From assembly GCF_938040765.1 (NCBI RefSeq), contig NZ_CALIAA010000291.1:1-5907 (forward strand): DNA of 5,907 bases, in the 5' to 3' direction. The position numbers and the translations under genes are program-made. Shown one piece after another: positions 1-5,824 of the stretch; position 1 is the first letter of the stretch, and every line of letters begins with the position of its first letter. The notes under the pieces are model-generated. The model made no database searches. It was not told where the DNA came from and saw nothing but the letters and a program-made list of their open reading frames with translations. Source of the DNA: an uncultured Fretibacterium sp. (GTDB lineage: Bacteria > Synergistota > Synergistia > Synergistales > Aminobacteriaceae).

Positions 1-108
1 TTGATCCAGGCCTGTAAGGCAAGGGCCAGGGGGTACAGGAGCAAGGAGAACCTCATCTCAATGATTTACCTCATCGCAGGGAAGCTACAGATAGACCTAC
101 CCACTTAA
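1..108 (+). CDS. ISL3-family transposase, C-terminal 35 residues (5' end outside window)
   Basis: Frame 1 is open from the first base to a TAA at 106-108 and reads LIQACKARARGYRSKENLIS followed by MIYLIAGKLQIDLPT. The pattern 'I-Q-x-x-K-x-x-A-R-G-Y-R ... N-L-I-x-M-I-Y-L-I-A-G-K-L' is, from memory, characteristic of the extreme C-terminus of ISL3-type DDE transposases, which cut and join the ends of their element. The catalytic residues lie upstream and are not visible, so it is unknown whether the enzyme is intact. The stop lies only 14 bases before the inferred IS end, as is usual for compact IS elements. The gene runs convergently into the truncated toxin gene, and the two share the palindromic TTAA at 105-108 as their stops. 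Confidence 0.75.
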   Translation: MIQACKARARGYRSKENLISMIYLIAGKLQIDLPT

Positions 109-122
109 AAAGGCGAGGAGCC
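100..122. repeat. Inferred terminal inverted repeat (right end) of the ISL3-type element
   Basis: On the minus strand the sequence starts GGCTCCTCGCCTTTTTAAGT from position 122, matching the general form of ISL3-family ends (GG, then C/G, TCTT-like, then an AT-rich stretch). It sits between the transposase stop codon and the resumption of the toxin gene. The partner repeat at the left end is outside the window, so the exact length of the repeat is inferred. Confidence 0.5.
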
Positions 123-245
123 AAAAGAGCTCCTTGAAAGCCCCAACAGCGCAATCTCCTGGATGACCTCCCTGAGCGCATCCGTCACGGAGGCGACCGT
201 GGACAGATCATAGGCGCTCAGCATTTTCTTCAAAGCGTCATTCAT
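105..245 (-). pseudogene. AbiEii-type nucleotidyltransferase toxin, truncated after ~41 codons by the IS
   Basis: Starting from ATG at 245, the minus strand reads MNDALKKMLSAYDLSTVASV, then TDALREVIQEIALLGLSRSSF. This is the conserved N-terminus of the nucleotidyltransferase AbiEii/AbiGii toxin family, normally about 250-300 residues. After S-S-F the reading enters the IS end and stops 5 codons later at TAA (107-105), giving a 46-residue peptide. The nucleotidyltransferase core (the GS...DxD region), which in this family transfers nucleotides and arrests growth, is missing, so the toxin should be inactive. The start is well supported: AAAGGAG at 254-260 lies inside the antitoxin gene, with AGGAG 8 bases before the ATG. 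The ATG overlaps the antitoxin stop by 8 bases (ATGAATGA), implying translational coupling. Whether the rest of the gene survives beyond the IS cannot be seen. Confidence 0.82.
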
Positions 246-888
246 CCTGCCCTCTCCTTTGCAGGGACCTCAGGAAGTCGACCAACAGGCTTGTCTTTGC
301 CGTCCCATACGACGCGGCGAAGCGCCCAACCCGCCCGAGGTCCAGTCCGAGGAGCTCGGGCTCGTCGATGCGCAGATCCTCGGTGAGGCGTTTCTCCATA
401 TCCCTGCGCGAACGCAGCGCAACTCTTCGTACCTCGATGACATCCACCAGCGCCTTTTCCCGTGTCGCCATGAGAAACGTCCGTCCCTTCGGCAGATCGA
501 TTCTGTCGAACCCCTCGGAATATGCCTCCCTCTTGATCCCCACGTAGGAAAAGACCCCGACCGCAGTCGAGAACGAACGAGACTGCCCGAGGCAGACGGA
601 CGTCAACTCCGTGACGCGTTCGGGGATCATCGAATACCATGAAAGCGCGTACTCCAGAGAGAGGTAGGAGGGGCCGTACATACGATTGGCCAGGATTTCC
701 AGGGAAAGGGGAGCTTGGCGAAACTCGGGTGCAATGGCATACAATCCCTTATGGACGCGCAGGATCTCACCGCGCCGCACCAGGTCGCCTATCTTGTTGT
801 CGGGGTTGGCGTAGTGCGACAACGCCTGCCGCAGCGTCGCGGTGTCCGCCTCCTCGAACGGTATGGCCCTGCGCGTTTGAACATCCAT
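238..888 (-). CDS. AbiEi-family antitoxin / transcriptional autorepressor
   Basis: This 216-residue protein resembles type IV antitoxins of the AbiEi family. In that family an N-terminal winged-helix domain represses the operon and a C-terminal domain opposes the AbiEii toxin without direct binding. Visible here are a winged-helix segment at about residues 12-52 ending in HKGLYAI, the family-typical PSYLSLEYALSWYSMIPERV at 73-92, and ATREKALVDVI at 141-151. Length is normal and there is no frameshift. Three starts are possible: GTG 897, ATG 894 and ATG 888. I prefer ATG 888, because a short AGG at 898-900 is then 9 bases upstream; it is too close for the other two. The gene precedes and overlaps the toxin gene as in typical abiE operons. 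The toxin is broken, so the antitoxin is probably an orphan that may still bind its own promoter. Expression is likely controlled by the inverted repeat at 914-939. Confidence 0.85.
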   Translation of the reverse strand: MDVQTRRAIPFEEADTATLRQALSHYANPDNKIGDLVRRGEILRVHKGLYAIAPEFRQAPLSLEILANRMYGPSYLSLEYALSWYSMIPERVTELTSVCLGQSRSFSTAVGVFSYVGIKREAYSEGFDRIDLPKGRTFLMATREKALVDVIEVRRVALRSRRDMEKRLTEDLRIDEPELLGLDLGRVGRFAASYGTAKTSLLVDFLRSLQRRGQDE

Positions 889-913
889 CCCCATCACCCT
901 GAATAATCTGCTG

Positions 914-939
914 CCTGATTCCTTTTATCGGTAATCAGG
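914..939 (-). promoter_or_regulatory. Candidate AbiEi operator: perfect 7-bp inverted repeat
   Basis: On the plus strand the arms are cctgatt (914-920) and aatcagg (933-939), separated by 12 bases, giving about 19 bp centre to centre (roughly two helical turns). The repeat sits between the candidate -10 box (947-952) and the antitoxin start (888). Studied AbiEi proteins bind inverted repeats in their own promoter and repress it, so an operator role is a reasonable inference. No binding data are available. Confidence 0.5.
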
Positions 940-946
940 TAACAAT

Positions 947-952
947 ATTATA
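947..952 (-). promoter_or_regulatory. Candidate -10 box for the abiE operon
   Basis: A perfect TATAAT reads on the minus strand at 952-947, in an AT-rich patch unlike the surrounding GC-rich DNA. It would start transcription near 940, just at the inverted repeat. No convincing -35 box is found 16-18 bases upstream (the sequence there is rich in C), so the promoter may be weak or differently recognised. Confidence 0.45.
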
Positions 953-1126
953 CTTCAGCTTTTGCAGATGGGGTTGGTTGAGGAGAGACGTCCGGGATCG
1001 ACGGACCACAAGAAGGCCGCAATGCTCCCCTCCGGAGCAGTGGCGACGGGCACGAGAAAACTCTTCCCCAAAACAGGCAGGCTGTGGTCTCGCCGGGGTG
1101 CTTCATGGCTTGAATCAGCGTTTCCC

Positions 1127-3007
1127 TCAATCCTTCTCGCGCAGCAGCAGCGCCGCGTTGACCACGACGAAGACGGAGCCGAAGTTGTGCCACAGCGCGC
1201 CGGTGACCGGCGTCAGGGCTCCCGCCGCGGACAGCGCGACGGCGCTGACGTTGATGAGGAGGGAGGCGATGATGTTGGTCCGCACCTTCCGCATCACCTT
1301 TCCCATCAGGCGAAAGAGGTAGGGTAGGCGCTTGATCTCGTCGCTCACCAGGACGGCGTCCGCGGACTCCACCGCGATATCGCTGCCGATCCCGCCCATC
1401 GCGATGCCGGCATAGGCGCTGCTCAGGGCCAGAGCGTCGTTCACCCCGTCCCCGATCATGCAGGTCGGCTCGCCCCTGTCCTCATACTCCTTGACGACGG
1501 ACGCCTTCTCCTCCGGCAGCAGGTCGGAACGGACGTCCGCGATCCCCGCGGCGGACGCGGCCGAGCGGGCGGCCCGCTCGTTGTCCCCCGTGAGGAGCAT
1601 GCAGGAGATGCCGGCGGACTCCAGCGCGCGGACCGTGTCCCCCGCCTCCGGCCGTATCGTGTCCGCGAGGGCGATCAACCCGACGACCCTGCCGCCGTGG
1701 GAGAGGCAGACGACCGTGGCCCCCTGGCCGAGGTACTCGTCCGCCGCCTCAACGGCCCCGTTGAGCGGCATCCCCAGGGAGGCGAAGTAGTCCGCCTTCC
1801 CGACGGCGACCTCCGTTCCGCCGATCCTGCCGCTCACGGCCCGGCCGGCGATCGTATGGGAGTCTGAGACGGGCTCGGGGTCCTCTCCCGTCCGCTCCTG
1901 GAAGGAGGCGACGACGGCCTTGCCGAGCGGGTGCCCGGAGTACCGCTCGACCCGCGCCGCCAGGCGCAGGATGTCGTCGTCCGTGAAGGAGGCGTCGAGG
2001 CTCCTGAAGGCCGTGACCTGCGGCCTGCCGCGGGTCAGGGTGCCCGTCTTGTCGAACGCGATCCGCCTCACCCTCGACAGGCGCTCCAGCGCATCGCCGG
2101 AGCGGATCAGGATTCCGTAGCGCGCGGCGTTTCCGATCCCCGCGACGACCGCCGTGGGCGTCGCCAGGATGAAGGCGCAGGGGCAGAAGACGACGAGCGC
2201 CGTCACGGCCCTGACGAACTCCCCCGTGAAGAGCCAGATGAGGAGGGCGCAGAGGAGCGCGGCGGCGACGAGCCACGTGGCCCATCTGTCGGCCAGGGAC
2301 ACGATCGGGGCCTTGTTCGCGTCCGCCTCCTCCGCGAGCCGGATCATCCGCTGGAGCAAGCTGTCGCCGCAGGCCCGGTCCGCCCGCATGGAGAACGTCC
2401 CGAACCGGTTCGTCGTGCCGCTGGTGACCGTGTCGCCCTCCTTCTTGTCCACGGGGATGCTCTCGCCGGTCATGACGGACTGGTCGATGGAGGTCCGGCC
2501 CTCCAGGATCGTCCCGTCGGCGGGGATCATCTCGCCGGCGAACACGGTCAGGACGTCGCCCGCCCGCACCTCGTCGGCGGGCAGGATGACGTCGGAGCCG
2601 TCCCGCCTGACGCGCGCCGTCCGGGGCTTCAGCCCGATCAGCTTCTCAATGCCGCGCCGCGCCTTCTCGGACGTGTAGTCCTCCAGCAGGGACCCTATCT
2701 GCATGATCAGCGCGACCTCCCCGGCCGCGAAGTACTCCCGTATCCCGACGGAGGCGACGAGTGCCAGGGCGACCAACAGGTCGGCCTTGATGTCGTGCTC
2801 GAGGATGACGCCCCTGGCCGCGCCGAGAAGGATCGGGAAGCCGCAGAGGACGATCGCGACCCACGCGATGTCCGCCGGCAGAACGCCGCTGAAGGTTCCC
2901 GTCAAGCTCAGCGCCAGCGAAACCGCCGAGAGCAGGGCGCATACGACCGTGACACGCATCTCGTTCTCCGTCCATCGTTCAAATAAATTCCCAAATAGAT
3001 TCCTCAA
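1127..3007 (-). CDS. Heavy-metal-translocating P1B-type ATPase lacking an N-terminal metal-binding domain
   Basis: This membrane pump uses ATP to export a transition metal. Numbering from the upstream ATG at 3022 (631 residues), it has two hydrophobic pairs (about 23-42/52-72 and 80-112), TGES at 185-188 (actuator), the metal-site motif CPC at 280-282, DKTGT at 324-328 (D324 is phosphorylated), the HP dipeptide of P1B pumps at 364-365, TGDN at 478-481, GDGVND at 524-529, and a final helix pair with HNFGS at 612-616. No HMA domain or CxxC precedes the first helix. The last helix has neither the DxG of Zn/Cd pumps nor the MxxSS of Cu pumps; HNxGS resembles CtpC-like pumps as I recall them, so the metal is left unassigned. 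TTG 3007 is preferred as start because GGAGG lies 8 bases upstream; ATG 3022 has no ribosome binding site. It is divergent from the TetR gene. Confidence 0.93.
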   Translation of the reverse strand: MRNLFGNLFERWTENEMRVTVVCALLSAVSLALSLTGTFSGVLPADIAWVAIVLCGFPILLGAARGVILEHDIKADLLVALALVASVGIREYFAAGEVALIMQIGSLLEDYTSEKARRGIEKLIGLKPRTARVRRDGSDVILPADEVRAGDVLTVFAGEMIPADGTILEGRTSIDQSVMTGESIPVDKKEGDTVTSGTTNRFGTFSMRADRACGDSLLQRMIRLAEEADANKAPIVSLADRWATWLVAAALLCALLIWLFTGEFVRAVTALVVFCPCAFILATPTAVVAGIGNAARYGILIRSGDALERLSRVRRIAFDKTGTLTRGRPQVTAFRSLDASFTDDDILRLAARVERYSGHPLGKAVVASFQERTGEDPEPVSDSHTIAGRAVSGRIGGTEVAVGKADYFASLGMPLNGAVEAADEYLGQGATVVCLSHGGRVVGLIALADTIRPEAGDTVRALESAGISCMLLTGDNERAARSAASAAGIADVRSDLLPEEKASVVKEYEDRGEPTCMIGDGVNDALALSSAYAGIAMGGIGSDIAVESADAVLVSDEIKRLPYLFRLMGKVMRKVRTNIIASLLINVSAVALSAAGALTPVTGALWHNFGSVFVVVNAALLLREKD

Positions 3008-3015
3008 TATGGCGA

Positions 3016-3020
3016 CCTCC
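3016..3020 (-). promoter_or_regulatory. Ribosome binding site that decides the ATPase start (GGAGG)
   Basis: GGAGG on the minus strand ends 8 bases before TTG at 3007-3005, which is ideal spacing. The in-frame ATG at 3022 overlaps this same motif and has only A-rich sequence with no Shine-Dalgarno match before it. The protein therefore probably begins M-R-N-L-F-G-N, making it 626 residues long, five fewer than the ATG reading. Confidence 0.65.
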
Positions 3021-3079
3021 ATTTTGGATATTTTGACGCGTTCCCATGGCTCCGACGGCTCTGGGGCGGACCTTGGAAA

Positions 3080-3106
3080 GTTATTGAACTCTATGTTCGT
3101 TATTGA
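3080..3106. repeat. Direct repeat GTTATTGA x2 in the divergent promoter
   Basis: The 8-base sequence GTTATTGA occurs at 3080-3087 and 3099-3106, 19 bases apart start to start. One copy overlaps the -35 box and the other abuts the -10 box. Such placement fits a repressor site, but TetR operators are usually inverted rather than direct repeats, so the role is uncertain. Confidence 0.4.
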
Positions 3107-3113
3107 TTATAAT
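3084..3113 (+). promoter_or_regulatory. Candidate sigma-70-type promoter for tetR, possibly bidirectional
   Basis: TTGAAC (3084-3089) and TATAAT (3108-3113) are separated by 18 bases on the plus strand, predicting a start near 3120, about 80 bases before the regulator gene. The -10 lies in the palindrome ATTATAAT (3106-3113), so a TATAAT also reads on the minus strand at 3111-3106, although no good -35 supports that direction. This AT-rich island is the only such stretch between the two divergent genes and is the natural place for their control. Confidence 0.55.
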
Positions 3114-3199
3114 GATCGGGATGAGGAGAGGGAAGAATACGCCGGGGGCAAGTGTCCCTTATGGGACGGATTCGGATAAATGTTTGGGAGGGAGATGCG

Positions 3200-3808
3200 A
3201 TGGCGGGAGAGAAGTGGGACAGGCGGCAGCGGAGGACCCGGGCCGCGGTCTTCGGCGCGTTCTCCGAGCTTTTGGCGGAGAAGCCCTACGACAGGATCAC
3301 GATCCAGGAGATCATCGACCAGGCCAACGTCGGCCGGAGCACCTTCTACATGCACTTCGGCACGAAGGACGACCTGCTGCGCGCGCTGTGCGGCGGGCTC
3401 TTCGACCACATCATCGGCTCCGCCCTCGACCGGACGCACACCCACGGGCTCTATCCCGACGGGGGAAGGCCCGTCTCCATCTTCTGCCATATCCTGGCGC
3501 ACCTCCAGGAGAACGACGGCAACATCCTCAGCCTTCTCTCCGGGGAGAGCAACGACCTCTTTCTGAAGGACTTCAGGAACGGCATCAAAAAGGTGATTCG
3601 GGAGAGGTTTTTTGGGGAGGGGGAGGTGGAGGAGCTGAGCGGCGTGCCCGGGGATTTTCTGGTCAACCACATCGCCGGGAGCTTCATTGAGATGGTGCGC
3701 TGGTGGCTGGAGAACGGCATGGTGCAGACGCCGGAGGAGCTGGACGGCTACTTCCGAGCCGTCATGGCGCCGCTGCTCGAGGCTCCGCCTTCGCCGCCGC
3801 CGCGGTAG
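3200..3808 (+). CDS. TetR/AcrR-family transcriptional regulator with DhaS-like C-terminal domain
   Basis: This 202-residue DNA-binding protein has a canonical TetR helix-turn-helix at about residues 12-57, with ITIQEIIDQANVGRSTFYMH at 33-52 followed by F-G-T-K-D-D-L-L. The C-terminal region (about 75-195), with FLVNHIAGSFIEMVRWWLEN at 153-172, resembles the TetR C-terminal domain seen in DhaS-like regulators. That domain is common in Gram-positive and anaerobic bacteria, and its ligand cannot be read from sequence. ATG 3200 is chosen because GGGAGGGAG (3186-3194) places GGAGG 8 bases upstream; a GTG at 3152 in the same frame has no comparable site. The tail is proline-rich (P-P-S-P-P-P-R). 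The gene is divergent from the metal ATPase, so local control of that pump, plus autoregulation, is the simplest hypothesis. A TetR protein in that role is less usual than ArsR or MerR types. Confidence 0.9.
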   Translation: MAGEKWDRRQRRTRAAVFGAFSELLAEKPYDRITIQEIIDQANVGRSTFYMHFGTKDDLLRALCGGLFDHIIGSALDRTHTHGLYPDGGRPVSIFCHILAHLQENDGNILSLLSGESNDLFLKDFRNGIKKVIRERFFGEGEVEELSGVPGDFLVNHIAGSFIEMVRWWLENGMVQTPEELDGYFRAVMAPLLEAPPSPPPR

Positions 3809-3820
3809 CGCCGAGCTTTA

Positions 3821-3860
3821 CCGCCTTCAGCCTTGGGGACCGGCAGCCCTTGGGCGGTTT
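3821..3860 (+). terminator. Weak candidate terminator downstream of tetR
   Basis: CCGCC (3821-3825) can pair with GGCGG (3853-3857), with an inner GCC/GGC pairing, followed by only three T residues (3858-3860). It starts 13 bases after the tetR stop, a suitable location, but the stem is short and interrupted and the T-tract is poor. Confidence 0.25.
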
Positions 3861-3927
3861 CCCTCCCCAGGCCGAGGCATCCGCGGCAAAGCGGCAGACG
3901 ATTTGCCCGTTGGGGGCCACGATTGCC

Positions 3928-3971
3928 AAAAATGAGCAGACCGAAAAAGGCTACGTTTCCGGCCTGCTCAT
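3928..3971 (-). terminator. Strong intrinsic terminator for the malolactic enzyme transcript
   Basis: Read on the minus strand, ATGAGCAGGCCG (3971-3960) pairs with CGGTCTGCTCAT (3943-3932). The stem can extend by GAAA/TTTT to about 16 pairs with two G-U pairs, leaving an 8-base loop, and is followed directly by a T-run (3932-3928). The two wobble pairs form only in minus-strand RNA and the T-run lies only on that side, so the terminator is directional: it stops transcription arriving from the malolactic enzyme gene before it runs into tetR. Confidence 0.8.
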
Positions 3972-4176
3972 GTACCAGAACCTTAAGAAAAAATTTCGGA
4001 CTTCACCTGAAGAACCTGACGCAATCATCAACGGTTATCGTCAGGGATTTATTTGGGCGTCCTTTTACTCGATCCCTCACATTATTTGCGCCACTCCTGC
4101 CTCGCAGCGTGTTTGGTTGGCGGATACTCTGCGTAGGATCGCCGACCGTTAGTTGTTGTATGAGCGGAAATCTGCG

Positions 4177-5811
4177 TTAGATCGTCTTGTAGACCGGATA
4201 CCATTTGTTCGCTTTGACGTTTTCCGCGGGGTTGTCTGCATGGACGGTATTCAATCCTTCTTTGACCGCTTCCGTTGCAACGGCCACCGCGACGCTCTCC
4301 GAGAATTTCGTCAGTTCGGAGACCGGCGGAAGGACCGCGGCGCCGGGTTTTGTCACATCGATGATACCGCCGAGGGAATGCGCCGCTTTCGAGATCATCC
4401 GATCGGTCATCCGCTTTGCTCCCACCGAGATTGCGCCAAGCCCGAGGCCGGGGTAGATCAGCGCGTTGTTGGCCTGCCCAATCTCGTAGGTCACGCCGTT
4501 ATATTCCACGGGTTTTGAAGGGATGCCGGTCGCGACCAGCGCTTTTCCGTCCGTCCACGCAATCAGGTCCGCTGCCTTCGCCTCTGCCAACTCCGTCGGG
4601 TTGGAGAGTGGGAAGATGATCGGACGCTCCGTATGCGATGCCATCTCCTTTACGATCTCCTCCGTGAAGGCGCCGCCCTGTGTGGACGTTCCCACGAGGA
4701 TCGTCGGGTGAACTGCCCTCAAGGCCGCGGCAAGGGTAGTCAGCTCTTCGGCCTTTTCAAATTCACTCCTTTTTCTGGCGAACGGCTTCTGTTCCGGCGT
4801 AAGATCGTCCATATCTTCAAAGAGCAAACCCTGTTTGTCCACCAGGTAAAACTTTTTGCGCGCCTCATCCTCCGGGACGCCCTGGTCGAGCATTTCCTGA
4901 TACACGCGGTTTGCGATTCCGCAGCCCGCCGTTCCTGCGCCGAAGCACATGTACGTCTGTTCCCGCAGTTTTTGTCCGCTGATGTTCAGCGCACCGAGGA
5001 TGCCTGCCAGGGAAATGATGCCGGTGCCCTCGATATCGTCGTTGAACACCGTATAGGTATCCTTGTACCTGTTCAGGATGACGGCGGCGTTGGAACGCCC
5101 AAAGTCCTCAAAGTGCAGGTACAGGTGGGGGAACATCTCCTCGGCGGTCTTTACGAACCGATCGACGAACTCATAATACCTGTCGCCGCGAACGCGCTCG
5201 TGACGATTTCCGAAATAGAGTGGATCATCCAGAAGGCTCTGTCGGTTCGTGCCTACATCCAGCACGACAGGCAGCACTTTGTTGGGATCTATCCCGGCAG
5301 CCGCCGTGTAGACGGCAAGCTTCCCGACGGAGATTTCCACGCCGTTTGTCCCCCAGTCGCCGATGCCGAGGATCATCTCCGCGTCCGTCACGACGATCAG
5401 ATTGATCTCGCGTCTGTTTGCGGCATTGATCAGTGTTTTTTTGATGTCCTGAGGGTGATCGATGGACAGGTACGCCGCGTTTTGCGGCTCGATATAGAAC
5501 TCGCTGTACTGCTTGATGGCCTCCGCCACGACAGGATCGTAGACGATGGGCATAAACTCCACGATATGCCGGCTGAACAAATAATAGAACAGCGTTCGGT
5601 TGCGTCCGAAAATATCCATCAGGTAATGGCGCTTCTCGATATCGCTTGTTTTTTTGCACACATTTCCGTATGCCTGTCTGGCCTGTTCCTCGATTGTCTG
5701 GACAAAGGGAGGAAGAAGCCCCGTGAGATTGTATTCCTCACGTTCCTCCATGGTAAAAGCCGTTCCCTTGTTCAAAAAAGGGTCGTTCAGCAGCTCGTAA
5801 GATGTTTTCAT
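4177..5811 (-). CDS. mleS: Malolactic enzyme (malic enzyme family, NAD- and Mn-dependent)
   Basis: This cytosolic enzyme converts L-malate directly to L-lactate and CO2, raising pH and, with malate/lactate exchange, conserving energy. The 544 residues match the malic enzyme fold end to end: catalytic Y91 in VYDP, catalytic K164 in SVGK, metal ligands E235/D236 in EDFGRSNA and D259 in FNDDIEGTG, the NAD-binding GAGTAG at 291-296, and SNPT at 403-406. The N-terminal LLNDPFLNKGTAFT (7-20), VDKQGLLFEDMDDLTPEQKP (324-343) and GAAVLPPVSELTKFS (490-504) closely resemble the lactic-acid-bacterial MleS/MleA proteins as I remember them, more than ordinary MaeA/SfcA malic enzymes. ATG 5811 is the start: AAGGAGG lies 6 bases upstream and the known family N-terminus begins there; the in-frame extension to 5904 is not family-like. 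The usual partners mleP and mleR are not in view. A strong terminator follows about 205 bases downstream. Confidence 0.92.
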   Translation of the reverse strand: MKTSYELLNDPFLNKGTAFTMEEREEYNLTGLLPPFVQTIEEQARQAYGNVCKKTSDIEKRHYLMDIFGRNRTLFYYLFSRHIVEFMPIVYDPVVAEAIKQYSEFYIEPQNAAYLSIDHPQDIKKTLINAANRREINLIVVTDAEMILGIGDWGTNGVEISVGKLAVYTAAAGIDPNKVLPVVLDVGTNRQSLLDDPLYFGNRHERVRGDRYYEFVDRFVKTAEEMFPHLYLHFEDFGRSNAAVILNRYKDTYTVFNDDIEGTGIISLAGILGALNISGQKLREQTYMCFGAGTAGCGIANRVYQEMLDQGVPEDEARKKFYLVDKQGLLFEDMDDLTPEQKPFARKRSEFEKAEELTTLAAALRAVHPTILVGTSTQGGAFTEEIVKEMASHTERPIIFPLSNPTELAEAKAADLIAWTDGKALVATGIPSKPVEYNGVTYEIGQANNALIYPGLGLGAISVGAKRMTDRMISKAAHSLGGIIDVTKPGAAVLPPVSELTKFSESVAVAVATEAVKEGLNTVHADNPAENVKANKWYPVYKTI

Positions 5812-5817
5812 AGGTTC

Positions 5818-5824
5818 CCTCCTT
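5818..5824 (-). promoter_or_regulatory. Ribosome binding site of the malolactic enzyme gene (AAGGAGG)
   Basis: A full AAGGAGG on the minus strand ends 6 bases before ATG 5811. It fixes the start and excludes the 31-residue upstream extension of the reading frame. It also predicts efficient translation. No clear promoter is seen in the remaining 83 bases to the window edge, so the gene may be transcribed from further upstream. Confidence 0.85.

Larger units (their letters stand above)
1..122 (+). mobile_element. Right end of an ISL3-family insertion sequence (partial)
   Basis: The element enters from the left edge and carries the 3' end of a transposase gene. It appears to end at position 122. 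Read on the minus strand, its terminus begins GGCTCCTCGCC, which resembles the GGCTCTT-like ends known for ISL3-family elements. The boundary is supported independently: to its right the minus-strand reading is a normal AbiEii toxin N-terminus, and to its left that similarity stops abruptly. ISL3 elements usually duplicate 8 bp of target, which here would be aaaagagc (123-130). The matching copy would lie outside the window, so neither the duplication nor the left end can be checked. Confidence 0.72.
3809..4176. other. Intergenic region between convergent tetR and malolactic enzyme genes
   Basis: These 368 bases hold no gene I can support. Contents are a weak hairpin just past tetR (3821-3860) and a strong minus-strand terminator (3928-3971). 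Between that terminator and the malolactic enzyme stop lie about 205 bases that would form a long 3' untranslated region of the enzyme mRNA. A plus-strand reading open to 4152 exists, but it begins inside tetR in another frame, has no ribosome binding site and resembles no family I know. The base composition shifts here from GC-rich (left) to more balanced (right). Confidence 0.6.

Noticed and set aside
1023..1039. Hairpin TGCTCC-cctcc-GGAGCA after the ATPase gene, considered as a terminator
   Set aside because: The 6-bp stem is not followed by a T-run on either strand, so it does not qualify as an intrinsic terminator.
948..1193. An 81-codon minus-strand reading downstream of the ATPase
   Set aside because: It overlaps the 3' end of the ATPase in another frame, has low-complexity Arg/Pro/Ser-rich composition, no good ribosome binding site, and overlaps the abiE promoter.
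1931..2986. A 351-codon plus-strand open frame antisense to the ATPase
   Set aside because: Its composition (Arg, Gly, Asp, Pro, Ala rich) is that of a GC-rich shadow frame, and the opposite strand encodes an unmistakable P-type ATPase.
3765..3950. A minus-strand reading containing A-I-V-A-P-N-G-Q-I-V, faintly reminiscent of nitrilase-type C-termini
   Set aside because: It lies downstream of the terminator, has an in-frame stop just upstream, no start codon or ribosome binding site, and runs into tetR. The resemblance is too short to support even a pseudogene.
3703..4152. A 149-codon plus-strand open reading frame overlapping the end of tetR
   Set aside because: It starts inside tetR in another frame, has no ribosome binding site, runs through the minus-strand terminator hairpin and matches no family I recognise. 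Most likely it is an open frame by chance.
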